Of a stretch of 64,000 nt of DNA, positions 26,866-35,174 are shown in pieces. The translations under genes and the position numbers were made by a program. This stretch comes from Amycolatopsis balhimycina FH 1894 (GTDB lineage: Bacteria > Actinomycetota > Actinomycetes > Mycobacteriales > Pseudonocardiaceae). Every line of letters begins with the position of its first letter. The first letter of the stretch is position 1. Under the pieces are notes generated by a model. That model was not told the DNA's origin. It did not search any database and worked only from the letters and a program-made list of their open reading frames with translations. The stretch covers positions 8,650,699-8,714,698 of the forward strand of contig NZ_KB913037.1 in the NCBI RefSeq assembly GCF_000384295.1, given 5' to 3'.

Positions 26866-27060
26866 CCAGTGTTGCGCGTCCGAGGTTCGTTGACAGCGCG
26901 GCGGCGAGGGCGAGCGTCGTGAATGACTCATTCAGGTCTTCGGAGGTCCTGAATGAGTCATTCACGACCTTTGGTCGGGGCTAGCGAGCCTCGCCAGGGC
27001 TGGCGAGCGCCCTGACTCCAGCGGCCCGAGCGTCGAACAACTTGCGACGCGCGGCACTAG
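26866..27060. repeat. Dispersed MITE-like element, copy 2
   Basis: A 195-bp element aligned in inverse orientation with 1458-1643. Its own ends are imperfect inverted repeats of about 29 bp. CCAGTGTTGCGCGTC at 26866 compares with CTAGTGCCGCGCGTC read from 27060 on the other strand (12 of these first 15 positions match). The CTAG end supplies the stop codon of the chelatase gene (27057-27059). Between the ends are an internal hairpin at 26916-26968 and no open reading frame of its own. Confidence 0.7.
26916..26968. repeat. Palindromic hairpin with TGAATGACTCATTCA arms, copy 2
   Basis: A perfect 21-bp stem (26916-26936 with 26948-26968) encloses an 11-base loop. It lies between the convergent GH5 and chelatase genes, so it could terminate both transcripts. 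The arm core is identical to copies 1 and 3, while outer bases have changed in compensating pairs (GTCGTG/CACGAC instead of GTCTTG/CAAGAC), which argues for selection on pairing. Confidence 0.85.
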
Positions 27061-27800
27061 ACGTGCTGCCCGGTGCGCAGCAGTCCGGTGACCGCGGTGG
27101 CGTACCGGGCGACGACGACGTCCGCGACGCGCGGGTCGTCCGCCAGTGGTGCGGCGATGAACGCGCCCGGGTCGGCTTCACGGGCCAGCCGCGCGATCCG
27201 GTCGGGGAGCAGGCCCGGCGCGAGGAACCACGACGCCACCACGAGGTGACGGACCCCGCGGGACCGCAGCTTTTCGGCGGCCGCGGGGATGTCCGGCTGG
27301 GTGGCGCTGGCGAATGCTTCGCTCACCGGCAGCCCGAGCCGCTCTTCCCACCGCGCCGCCAGTGAAGCGACGACCGCGTTCGCGGAGGCGTTCGACGAGC
27401 CGACCGCGCCGACGAGCACGCCCGTGCCACGGCGGCGGGGCGCGGCGGCCAGCCGGTCGAGGGCGACCGCTTCCAGTGCCGGGTCGGCACCCAGCACGTC
27501 CGACACCTGGACGCGGAACCCCGGGCACGCCGCGACGACCTCGTCGATCAGCGCGGGCAGGTCGACCCGGGCGTGGAAGGCGCTGCCCAGCAGCAGGGGT
27601 ACCACGACCGCCGTCCGGTGCCCGGCCGCGTGCAACGACCGCAGCACGTCCGTGACGAGTGGCGCCGAAAGGTCCAAAAAGGACTCATAGACCGAGATGC
27701 CCGGTGCCTGCGCGCGCACGACGTCGACGAGTGCCCGCACGGTCGCCGCCGAGCGGGGGTCACGGCTGCCGTGCGCGACGGCCACCAGGGGAGGCGTCAC
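27057..27800 (-). CDS. Sirohydrochlorin chelatase (CbiX/SirB type)
   Basis: A 247-residue two-repeat chelatase starting at GTG 27800. The first repeat has LVAVAHGSRDPRS, in which the His binds metal. The middle VVPLLLGSAFHARVDLP carries the second metal His. The C-terminal repeat (LVVASWFLAPGLLPDRI) is the matching half. As the last gene of the sulfate-assimilation operon it most likely inserts iron into sirohydrochlorin to make the siroheme of SirA. A cobalt role is possible but less supported by context. Confidence 0.9.
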   Translation of the reverse strand: MTPPLVAVAHGSRDPRSAATVRALVDVVRAQAPGISVYESFLDLSAPLVTDVLRSLHAAGHRTAVVVPLLLGSAFHARVDLPALIDEVVAACPGFRVQVSDVLGADPALEAVALDRLAAAPRRRGTGVLVGAVGSSNASANAVVASLAARWEERLGLPVSEAFASATQPDIPAAAEKLRSRGVRHLVVASWFLAPGLLPDRIARLAREADPGAFIAAPLADDPRVADVVVARYATAVTGLLRTGQHV

Positions 27801-29059
27801 GAGAAGCGCTCACCCACCAGGCCCGCGGCCAGGGTGTCGCCGTCCTTCGGGTCGATCACCAGGAACGCGCCGGTGCGCGGGCTGACGCCGTAGTCGTCGA
27901 CGCCCAGTTCCTCGGCCAGCCGCAGGGAGACAAGGCCGATGTCGTTGAGCTCCAGCGACGCCGGTGAGTCCACACTGGACAGTGTCTGCTCGTCGAACCG
28001 GGCGTGCAGCTCGTCCACCAGCGCCTGGACCGTGCGGGTGCCGTGCTTGACGAGCACGCGCGCGCCCGGCTTCAGCGGCTTGGACGACAGCCAGCACAGC
28101 GTGCCGGTGATCTCGTCGGTGATCCGCGGGGGCGAGTCGGCGGCCGCGATCAGGTCGCCGCGGGAGATGTCGATGTCGTCGGTGAGCAGCAGCGTCACGG
28201 AAGTCCCCGAGCCGGCCTCCTCGAGTGGCCCGTCCGCGGTGTCGATCCGCTCGACGCGGCTGCGGATGCCCTGCGGCAGCACCACGATCTCGTCGCCCGG
28301 CCGGACCGTGCCGGCGGCGATCTGACCCGCGTAGCCGCGGTAGTCCGGGTACTCGGGCGTGCGCGGGCGGATCACGTACTGCACCGGGAACCGCAGCGCC
28401 GAGTCGTGCGGGTCGGGCGCGACCGGCACCTCCTCCAGGTGCTCCAGCAGGCTGGGCCCGCTGTACCACGGCGTCCGCTCCGAGCGCGACGCGACGTTGT
28501 CGCCCTCCAGCGCCGAAACCGGGATCGCGAGCACCGAGCCCCGCGGGTAGCCCAGTGTCTCGGCGTGGGTAGCGAACTCCTTCGCGATCACCGTGAACGT
28601 CGCCTCGTCGTAGTCGACCAGGTCGATCTTGTTCACCGCCAGCACCAGCTGCGGCACGCCGAGCAGGGCCAGCACGGCCGCGTGCCGCCGGGTCTGCTCG
28701 ATCACGCCCTTGCGCGCGTCGACCAGCAGCACGGCCAGCTGCGCGGTGGACGCGCCCGTCACGGTGTTGCGCGTGTACTGCACGTGCCCCGGCGTGTCGG
28801 CCAGCACGAACGACCGCCTCGGCGTGGCGAAGTACCGATACGCGACGTCGATGGTGATGCCCTGCTCGCGCTCCGAGCGCAGGCCGTCGACGAGCAGCGA
28901 AAGGTCCGGAGTGGACAGTCCCTTGTCGACGGACGCGCGGGTGACGGCGTCGAGCTGGTCGGCGAGCACCGACTTCGTGTCGTACAACAGCCGCCCGACG
29001 AGGGTGGACTTGCCGTCGTCGACGCTCCCGGCGGTGGCCAGGCGAAGCAGCGAACTCAT
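27797..29059 (-). CDS. cysN: Sulfate adenylyltransferase subunit 1 (GTPase)
   Basis: A 420-residue EF-Tu-like GTPase. The P-loop is GSVDDGKST (residues 11-19), G3 is ADTPGH and G4 is NKID. It ends after the beta-barrel domains and has no C-terminal APS kinase domain, unlike the CysNC fusion of mycobacteria. With CysD it makes APS from sulfate and ATP, driven by GTP hydrolysis. ATGA overlap with cysD and GTGA overlap with the chelatase gene show translational coupling. Confidence 0.97.
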   Translation of the reverse strand: MSSLLRLATAGSVDDGKSTLVGRLLYDTKSVLADQLDAVTRASVDKGLSTPDLSLLVDGLRSEREQGITIDVAYRYFATPRRSFVLADTPGHVQYTRNTVTGASTAQLAVLLVDARKGVIEQTRRHAAVLALLGVPQLVLAVNKIDLVDYDEATFTVIAKEFATHAETLGYPRGSVLAIPVSALEGDNVASRSERTPWYSGPSLLEHLEEVPVAPDPHDSALRFPVQYVIRPRTPEYPDYRGYAGQIAAGTVRPGDEIVVLPQGIRSRVERIDTADGPLEEAGSGTSVTLLLTDDIDISRGDLIAAADSPPRITDEITGTLCWLSSKPLKPGARVLVKHGTRTVQALVDELHARFDEQTLSSVDSPASLELNDIGLVSLRLAEELGVDDYGVSPRTGAFLVIDPKDGDTLAAGLVGERFS

Positions 29060-29979
29060 CAGAAGTACCCCTCACGCTTGCGGTCTTCCATGGCCGCCTC
29101 GGACATCCGGTCGTCGGCGCGGGTGGCGCCGCGTTCGGTCAGCCGCGACGCCGACACCTCGGCGATGACGTCTTCGACGGTGGTCGCGGTCGACTCGATC
29201 GCGCCGGTGCACGAGCCGTCGCCGACGGTCCGGTAGCGGACGGTCAGCTCACGGACTTCTTCGCCCGGCCGCGGGCCGCCCCACGGTCCCTCGGCCAGCA
29301 GCATCCCGTCGCGCAGGTACACCTCGCGCTGGTGCGCGTAGTAGATCGACGGCAGCTCGACCTTCTCGCGGGCGATGTAGTTCCAGACGTCGGCCTCGGT
29401 CCAGTTGGACAGCGGGAAGACGCGGACCTGCTCGCCCGGGCGGTGCCGCCCGTTGTAGAGGTTCCACAGCTCGGGGCGTTGCCGACGCGGCTCCCACTGG
29501 CCGAAGGCGTTGCGGAGGCTGAAGATCCGCTCCTTCGCCCGGGCGCGTTCCTCGTCCCGGCGGCCGCCGCCGAAAACGGCGTCGAACTTGTTCTCCGAGA
29601 TGGTGTCCAGCAGCGGCGTGGTCTGCAGCGGGTTGCGCATCCCGTCGGCGCGCTCTTCGAGGCGGCCGTCGTCGATCCAGTCCTGGACCTTCGCGACGAG
29701 CAGGCGCAGGCCGTGGCGCTCGACGACGCGGTCGCGGAACTCGATCACCTCGTCGAAGTTGTGCCCGGTGTCCACGTGCAGCAGCGGGAACGGCACCGGC
29801 GCCGGCCAGAACGCCTTGATCGCCAGGTGCAGCAGCAGCGTCGAGTCCTTGCCACCGGAGAAGAGGATCACCGGCCGGTCGAACTCGCCCGCCACCTCCC
29901 GGAAGATGTGGATGGCCTCGGACTCCAAAGCCGCGAGATTGTCCTGTGCCGCATCAGTAGCGGGCTCCAAGGTCGTCAT
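29059..29979 (-). CDS. cysD: Sulfate adenylyltransferase subunit 2
   Basis: A 306-residue ATP pyrophosphatase-fold enzyme starting at ATG 29979. The PP-loop is ILFSGGKDSTLLLHL. VDTGHNFDEVIEFRD, FGGGRRDEERARAKERIFS and the C-terminal RKREGYF are CysD hallmarks. It performs the adenylyl transfer to sulfate. It follows cysH by 11 bases. All genes of the unit are read toward lower coordinates. Confidence 0.97.
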   Translation of the reverse strand: MTTLEPATDAAQDNLAALESEAIHIFREVAGEFDRPVILFSGGKDSTLLLHLAIKAFWPAPVPFPLLHVDTGHNFDEVIEFRDRVVERHGLRLLVAKVQDWIDDGRLEERADGMRNPLQTTPLLDTISENKFDAVFGGGRRDEERARAKERIFSLRNAFGQWEPRRQRPELWNLYNGRHRPGEQVRVFPLSNWTEADVWNYIAREKVELPSIYYAHQREVYLRDGMLLAEGPWGGPRPGEEVRELTVRYRTVGDGSCTGAIESTATTVEDVIAEVSASRLTERGATRADDRMSEAAMEDRKREGYF

Positions 29980-29990
29980 GCGTCCCTTCC

Positions 29991-30686
29991 TCAGCCGTGC
30001 AGTCCGCACTCGGTCTTGCTCTGCCCGGCCCACCGGCCGCTGCGCGGGTCCTGGCCCGGCGCCACGCGAGCCGTGCAGGGCGCGCAGCCGATCGAGAGGT
30101 AGCCGATCGAGACCAGCGGGTTCTCGAGGATCCCGTGCTCGCGGATGTAGCCGTTGAACTCGTCGTCGGTCCATGCCGCGATCGGGTTGACCTTCACCAG
30201 GCCGTTGCGGTCGTCCCAGGTGACGATCGGGGTGTTCGCGCGGGTCGGCGCGTCGACCCGGCGGACGCCGGTGACCCACGCCGAGTAGTGCGAGAGGGTC
30301 TTGCGCAGCGGGACGACCTTGCGCAGGTTGCAGCACAGCGTCGGGTCGCGGTCGTGCAGCTTCGCGCCGTACTCCGCGTCCTGCTCGGCGACGCTCTGCT
30401 CGGCCTGGGCGTTCACGATGCGAACGCCCGGGTAGACCGTCTGCACGGCGTCACGCGTGCCGATCGTCTCCGGGAAGTGGTAACCGGTCTCCAGGAACAG
30501 GACGTCCACATCGGACTTCACCTGGGTGGCGAGGTCGATCAGCACGGCGTCCTGCATGTTGGACGCGACGATGAAGTCGTCGCCGAACGTCTCGACGGTC
30601 CAGCGGATCGCTTCGTCGGCGGTGGCGTCGGCGAGCTCCTTCGACGCGCGCTCGGCGAGGGTCTTGTAGTCGGCGGTGGCGGTCAT
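29991..30686 (-). CDS. cysH: Adenylylsulfate (APS) reductase
   Basis: A 231-residue thioredoxin- or ferredoxin-dependent reductase. The Cys-Cys pair (TLCCNLRK) and the Cys-x-x-Cys (GCAPCT) are the 4Fe-4S ligands that distinguish APS reductases from PAPS reductases. The catalytic Cys is in ECGLHG at the C-terminus. It reduces APS to sulfite. The absence of an APS kinase gene or fusion in this operon fits direct APS reduction. It starts at ATG 30686, overlapping the stop of the zinc-ribbon gene. Confidence 0.95.
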   Translation of the reverse strand: MTATADYKTLAERASKELADATADEAIRWTVETFGDDFIVASNMQDAVLIDLATQVKSDVDVLFLETGYHFPETIGTRDAVQTVYPGVRIVNAQAEQSVAEQDAEYGAKLHDRDPTLCCNLRKVVPLRKTLSHYSAWVTGVRRVDAPTRANTPIVTWDDRNGLVKVNPIAAWTDDEFNGYIREHGILENPLVSIGYLSIGCAPCTARVAPGQDPRSGRWAGQSKTECGLHG

Positions 30687-30838
30687 CGGGAAACCTCCGG
30701 GAGGGACAGGCCGAGGAACTTGACCGAGAAAACCCGGCGACAACTGGAACACAGCCAGCCGCCGTTCTCTTCCGGCCTGAGGTCCTCGTCGCCGCAATAA
30801 GGGCAGTAGAACGGTGCCGCGCGCTCATCGGAGGTCAC
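30683..30838 (-). CDS. Small zinc-ribbon-like protein of the sulfite reductase operon
   Basis: A 51-residue protein starting at GTG 30838. Two CxxC pairs (FYCPYCGDED and WLCSSCRRVF) spaced by about 16 residues fit a zinc ribbon or rubredoxin-like metal site. It overlaps sirA by GTGA and cysH by ATGA, so it is a deliberate operon member. Similar short proteins sit between sulfite and APS reductase genes in other actinomycetes (recollection). A redox or metal-delivery role for the neighbouring reductases is an inference. Confidence 0.82.
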   Translation of the reverse strand: MTSDERAAPFYCPYCGDEDLRPEENGGWLCSSCRRVFSVKFLGLSLPEVSR

Positions 30839-32523
30839 TGGAGGGCACTTTCCTCGGCGCGGGCGGCCCACTGCGCGAACCGCTCGCCGGGTTCGCGGCC
30901 GGTCACGTAGTTGCGCACGACGCGCTCGACATACCCGGTCAGCTCCGACGCGGTCACCTTGTGGCCGCGCAGCTTCCGGCCGAACCCGGCGTCGAGGCCG
31001 AGCCCGCCGCCGAGGTGCACCTGGAAGCCTTCGACCTGGTTGCCTTCGGAGTCGGTGACGATCTGGCCCTTGAGGCCGATGTCGGCGGTCTGGATCCGCG
31101 CGCAGGAGTTGGGGCAGCCGTTGAGGTGCACGGTCACCGGCGTGTCGAGGCCGTCCTGGATGTCCGCGAGGGACTTCTCGAGGTCCGCGACGAGTTGCTG
31201 CGCGCGGGCCTTCGTCTCGACGATCGCGAGCTTGCAGAACTCCAGCCCGGTGCACGCCATCACGCTGCGCCGCCACGGCGACGGCTTCGACTCCAGCCCC
31301 AGCTCGGCCAGCTCCGCCGAGAGCGTCGCGACCTGGGCCTCGGGGACGTCGAGCACGACGAGCTTCTGCTGCGGGGTGAGCCGGACGCGGCCCGAGCCCG
31401 CCCGCTCGGCGGCCTTGGCCACGGCGACGAGCGTGCCGCCGGAGACGCGGCCGGCGACCGGCGCGGCGCCGACGTAGAACTTGCCGTCGACCTGTGGGTG
31501 CACGCCGACGTGGTCGATCGGGACGGCCGGGTCGACCGGCGGCGGGCCGTCGATCAGCTCGCGCTTGAGGTACTCGTCCTGCAGCACCTGCCGGAACTTC
31601 TCCGCGCCCCAGTCCTTGACCAGGAACTTGATCCGGGCCCGCGAGCGCAGCCGCCGGTAGCCGTAGTCGCGGAAGATCGAAATGACGCCTTCCCAGACGT
31701 CCGGGACCTCGTCGAGGGGCACCCAGGCGCCGAGGCGCTTCCCGAGCATCGGGTTGGTCGAGAGGCCGCCGCCGACCCAGACGTCGAAGCCGGGCCCGTG
31801 CTCCGGGTGGTCGACGCCGACGAAGGCGATGTCGTGGATCTCGTGCGCGACGTCGGGCTGGCCGGAGATCGCGGTCTTGAACTTGCGCGGCAGGTTGGCG
31901 AACTCCGGCTTGCCGATGTAGCGCCGCTTGATCTCGTCGATCGCCGGGGTGCCGTCGATCACCTCGGCCGCGGCGATGCCCGCGACCGGCGAGCCGAGGA
32001 TCACACGCGGGCTGTCGCCGCAGGCCTCCATCGTCGTCATGCCGGCGTTCTCGAGCTTGGCCCAGATCGCCGGGACGTCCTCGATCCGGATCCAGTGGTA
32101 CTGGATGTTCTGCCGGTCGGTGATGTCGGCGGTGTCGCGCGCGTACGCCTGCGAGATCTCGCCGAGCACGGTGAGCTGCGCGGTGGTCAGCGCGCCGCCG
32201 TCGATCCGGACTCGCAGCATGAAGTAGCGGTCGTCGAGCTCCTCGGGCTCCAGCGTCGCGGTGCGGCCGCCGTCGATCCCCGGCTTGCGCTGGGTGTAGA
32301 GGCCGAACCAGCGGAACCGGCCGCGCAGGTCACCCGGGTCGATCGCGTCGAACCCTCGGTGGGCGTAGATGTTCTCGATGCGCGCCCGCACGTTGAGCGG
32401 GTGGTCGTCCTTCTTGGACCGCTCGTTCGGGTTCAGCGGCTCCCGGTAACCGAGCGCCCACTGCCCTTCGCCGCGCTTCTGCTTGGCGCGCGCGGGGCGG
32501 GCTGGGGTCTGGGGCGTGGCCAT
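30835..32523 (-). CDS. sirA: Assimilatory sulfite reductase (ferredoxin), siroheme/4Fe-4S
   Basis: A 562-residue hemoprotein with the two-fold nitrite/sulfite reductase architecture. The siroheme-iron-sulfur ligands are CTGLEFC and CPNSC (ACTGLEFCKLA and LNGCPNSCAR). DDRYFMLRVRIDGG holds the Tyr, and MEACGDSPR the Cys, that form the covalent pair near the active site of the M. tuberculosis enzyme. It reduces sulfite to sulfide with ferredoxin. It is the first structural gene of the operon and starts at ATG 32523 with CGGAGGA upstream. Confidence 0.96.
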   Translation of the reverse strand: MATPQTPARPARAKQKRGEGQWALGYREPLNPNERSKKDDHPLNVRARIENIYAHRGFDAIDPGDLRGRFRWFGLYTQRKPGIDGGRTATLEPEELDDRYFMLRVRIDGGALTTAQLTVLGEISQAYARDTADITDRQNIQYHWIRIEDVPAIWAKLENAGMTTMEACGDSPRVILGSPVAGIAAAEVIDGTPAIDEIKRRYIGKPEFANLPRKFKTAISGQPDVAHEIHDIAFVGVDHPEHGPGFDVWVGGGLSTNPMLGKRLGAWVPLDEVPDVWEGVISIFRDYGYRRLRSRARIKFLVKDWGAEKFRQVLQDEYLKRELIDGPPPVDPAVPIDHVGVHPQVDGKFYVGAAPVAGRVSGGTLVAVAKAAERAGSGRVRLTPQQKLVVLDVPEAQVATLSAELAELGLESKPSPWRRSVMACTGLEFCKLAIVETKARAQQLVADLEKSLADIQDGLDTPVTVHLNGCPNSCARIQTADIGLKGQIVTDSEGNQVEGFQVHLGGGLGLDAGFGRKLRGHKVTASELTGYVERVVRNYVTGREPGERFAQWAARAEESALQ

Positions 32524-32531
32524 GGCGGCGT

Positions 32532-32586
32532 CCTCCGAGAGGCTTTTCGTGGCGGCGGAGGCCCGCCGGCTCGCGGGGTTCCTCCG
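32532..32586 (-). promoter_or_regulatory. Candidate attenuator with three mutually exclusive pairing segments
   Basis: On the minus strand, after the leader peptide stop, come CGGAGG (32581-32586), CCTCCG (32556-32561) and the sirA ribosome binding site CGGAGG (32532-32537). The middle segment can pair with the first, extending to about nine base pairs with one mismatch and freeing the start site. Alternatively it can pair with the Shine-Dalgarno itself over six base pairs. This is the geometry expected for leader-peptide-controlled translation. It is an inference from sequence. Confidence 0.55.
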
Positions 32587-32630
32587 GCGCCGGCTGTCCA
32601 GATTTCGTGGCAGGTGGTGGCGACGGCAGT

Positions 32631-32717
32631 TCAGCGAACGGGTACGCAGAGGGCGCTGGCGACCCGCAGGAGGTCGACGTGGCGGCGGGCCACGAGGAGA
32701 ACACCGGCATGAGTCAC
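32631..32717 (-). CDS. Cys-containing leader peptide upstream of the sulfite reductase operon
   Basis: A 28-codon reading frame starting at GTG 32717 (a second in-frame GTG at 32693 is possible) and ending TGA 32631-32633. It contains RRHVDLLRVASALCV near its end. This fits the actinobacterial putative leader peptide family (RRHVDLxRVASAxC) found before sulfur and cysteine genes. Ribosome stalling at the single Cys codon near the 3' end would report cysteinyl-tRNA supply and decide which downstream hairpin forms. It is too short for standard gene calls. Confidence 0.8.
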   Translation of the reverse strand: MTHAGVLLVARRHVDLLRVASALCVPVR

Positions 32718-32960
32718 GACCTCAGCGTGCCACGCGTCCACAATGTGGTCCAGGACTGCCCGCATGGTGGGAGGAGGGTCACTCACCTGGGAAAACCGTG
32801 TCAATCGCCCTCCTGCGTCCTCTTGCGCGACTCAGATCACTATGGTCGGAGTGCTACGAACGCAGTGACGGGCGGAGGCGGTCAGCGCCGGCATCGTGAC
32901 AGGTGTTCACCCGATCGGCCTCTCGGCGCGACCGAGCGTGGCGGGGTGGACAATCGCAGG

Positions 32961-34178
32961 GTGCCCGAGCTGCGTCCCGACCCCGCCACCCCGATCGACC
33001 CCGCCTTGCCGGAAAGCGCGCTGAAGAGGCTCGGGAGCAGAGCGTTCGGGGTCTACGTGCACGTCCCGTTCTGCGCGACGCGCTGCGGCTACTGCGACTT
33101 CAACACCTACACCGCGGGTGAGCTCGACTCCGGTTCGTCGCCGCAGTCCTGGCTGGAAGGACTGCGGCGGGAACTGGAGCTCGCGGCCCGTGTGCTGGTC
33201 GTGCCACCGGCCGCCGACACCGTGTTCGTCGGCGGCGGCACGCCGTCGCTGCTCGGCGCTGACGGCCTCCGCTCGGTGCTCGACGCCGTCCGCGACGTCT
33301 TCGGGCTCGCCCCGGGCGCCGAGGTGACGACGGAGTCGAACCCGGAGTCGACGTCGCCGGAGTTCTTCGCCGGGATCCGCGAAGCCGGCTACACGCGCGT
33401 CTCGCTGGGCATGCAGTCGGCCGCGCCGCACGTGCTGAAGATCCTCGACCGCGTGCACACCCCGGGCCGTCCCGGGAAGGCCGCCGCCGAAGCCCGCGCC
33501 GCCGGCTTCGAGCACGTGAACCTCGACGTGATCTACGGCACGCCGGGGGAGCGCGCCGACGACCTGCGGGCGACGCTCGACGCCGTGCTGGCCGCGGGAG
33601 CCGACCACGTCTCGGCGTACGCGCTGATCGTCGAGGAGGGCACGGCGCTGGCCCGCCGCGTGCGCCGGGGCGAGCTGCCCGCGCCGGACGACGACGTGCT
33701 GGCCGCGGACTACGAGATGATCGACGCCACGCTGTCGGCGGCGGGACTGCGCTGGTACGAGGTGTCGAACTGGGCGGCGTCCGACGAGGCTCGCTGCCAC
33801 CACAACCTCGGCTACTGGCGGGGCGACGACTGGTGGGGCGCCGGTCCGGGCGCGCACAGCCACGTCGGCGGGGTGCGCTGGTGGAACGTCAAGCACCCGG
33901 CGCGCTACGCCGCCTTGCTCGCCGAGGGCGCCTCGCCCGCGGGCGGGCGCGAGGTGCTCAGCGACGACGACCAGCACCTGGAACGGATCATGCTCGAACT
34001 CCGCGTCGCCGAGGGGCTTCCGCTCGACGTCCTCGACGGGCCGGGACTCGCCGAGGCTCGCGCGGCCGCGGCCGAAGGCCTGCTCGATCCGTCCGCTTTG
34101 GACTCCCGGGGCCGCGCGGTGCTCACCGACCGCGGGCGGCTGCTCGCCGACGGCGTGGTCCGCCGGCTCGCCGGCTGA
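32961..34178 (+). CDS. hemW: Radical SAM heme chaperone HemW (coproporphyrinogen oxidase-like)
   Basis: A 405-residue radical SAM protein starting at GTG 32961. Upstream in-frame codons run through the region that is antisense to the cysteine leader. The iron-sulfur motif is FCATRCGYCDF (CxxxCxxC). GGGTPSLL, ESNPEST and SLGMQS are HemN-like motifs, and the HHNLGYW motif is characteristic of HemW. HemW binds heme and delivers it to respiratory enzymes. It is not expected to be a functional coproporphyrinogen dehydrogenase. It is divergent from the sulfur operon. Confidence 0.94.
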   Translation: MPELRPDPATPIDPALPESALKRLGSRAFGVYVHVPFCATRCGYCDFNTYTAGELDSGSSPQSWLEGLRRELELAARVLVVPPAADTVFVGGGTPSLLGADGLRSVLDAVRDVFGLAPGAEVTTESNPESTSPEFFAGIREAGYTRVSLGMQSAAPHVLKILDRVHTPGRPGKAAAEARAAGFEHVNLDVIYGTPGERADDLRATLDAVLAAGADHVSAYALIVEEGTALARRVRRGELPAPDDDVLAADYEMIDATLSAAGLRWYEVSNWAASDEARCHHNLGYWRGDDWWGAGPGAHSHVGGVRWWNVKHPARYAALLAEGASPAGGREVLSDDDQHLERIMLELRVAEGLPLDVLDGPGLAEARAAAAEGLLDPSALDSRGRAVLTDRGRLLADGVVRRLAG

Positions 34179-34247
34179 GCCGTCCGGGAATGAAACCGCC
34201 GCGGCCGGTCGTTGCTTGTATTCAGCAACGACTTTCGAGGAGGCCCC

Positions 34248-35168
34248 ATGGCGCGCGCGATCAGGTTCGACGAGTACGGCGACGTGGAGGTTCTGCGGGT
34301 CGAGGACGTGCCGAAGCCGGCTCCGGGACGGGGACAGGTGCTCGTCGAGGTCCGTGCGGCCGGGATCAACCCGGGTGAGGCGGCCATCCGCCGGGGGTTC
34401 CTGCACGAGCGCTTCCCGGCGACGTTCCCGTCCGGCCAGGGAAGCGACTTCGCCGGCGTGGTCACCGAGCTCGGTGCGGGCGTCGAGGAGATCGCCGTCG
34501 GCGACGAAGTGATCGGCTTCGTCAACACGCGCTCGAGCCACGCCGAATTCGTCGTCGCGGAGGCGGAGAACCTGACGCCCCGCCCGGACGGCGTGCCGTG
34601 GGAGGTCGCCGGTTCGCTCTTCGTCGCCGGGACCACCGCGTACGCCGCGGTGCGCGCGGTGAGCCCGCGGGATGGGGAGACCGTCGTCGTCTCGGGCGCC
34701 GCCGGTGGCGTGGGTTCACTGGCCGTGCAGCTCGCGAAGCTGGCCGGCGCCACTGTGATCGGCCTGGCCGGCGAAGCCAACCACGCGTGGCTGCGCGAAC
34801 TCGACGTGATCCCGGTGGCCTACGGGGACGGCGTCCTCGAGCGGATCAGGGAAGCCGCGCCGGACGGCGTGCACGCGTTCGTCGACACCTTCGGCTCCGG
34901 ATACGTGGAACTGGCCCTGCACCTGGGCATCCACCCCGGACGGATCGACACGGTCATCGACCGTGCCGCGGCCGCGAAGTACAACGTCAAGACCGAAGGC
35001 AACGCGGCCGCGGCGTCGGCCGAGGTGCTGCGCGAGCTGAGCCTGCTGGTGGACAAGGGATTGCTGGAGGTGCCGGTCGCGCGCGTGTACGCGTTGGACG
35101 AAGTGCGTGACGCCTACCGCGAGCTGGAGAAACGGCACACACGCGGCAAGATCGTCCTGCGCCCCTAG
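34248..35168 (+). CDS. NADP-dependent MDR oxidoreductase
   Basis: A 306-residue medium-chain reductase starting at ATG 34248 behind GAGGAGG. AIRFDEYGDVEVLRVEDV and GINPGEAAIRRG are typical of the quinone reductase/zeta-crystallin branch. The nucleotide-binding motif VVSGAAGGVGSLAVQLAK is intact. There is no zinc-ligand cluster. The end (YRELEKRHTRGKIVLRP) is canonical. No pathway is apparent. It is convergent with the RidA gene with a 6-bp gap. Confidence 0.9.
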   Translation: MARAIRFDEYGDVEVLRVEDVPKPAPGRGQVLVEVRAAGINPGEAAIRRGFLHERFPATFPSGQGSDFAGVVTELGAGVEEIAVGDEVIGFVNTRSSHAEFVVAEAENLTPRPDGVPWEVAGSLFVAGTTAYAAVRAVSPRDGETVVVSGAAGGVGSLAVQLAKLAGATVIGLAGEANHAWLRELDVIPVAYGDGVLERIREAAPDGVHAFVDTFGSGYVELALHLGIHPGRIDTVIDRAAAAKYNVKTEGNAAAASAEVLRELSLLVDKGLLEVPVARVYALDEVRDAYRELEKRHTRGKIVLRP

Positions 35169-35174
35169 TCCCGG

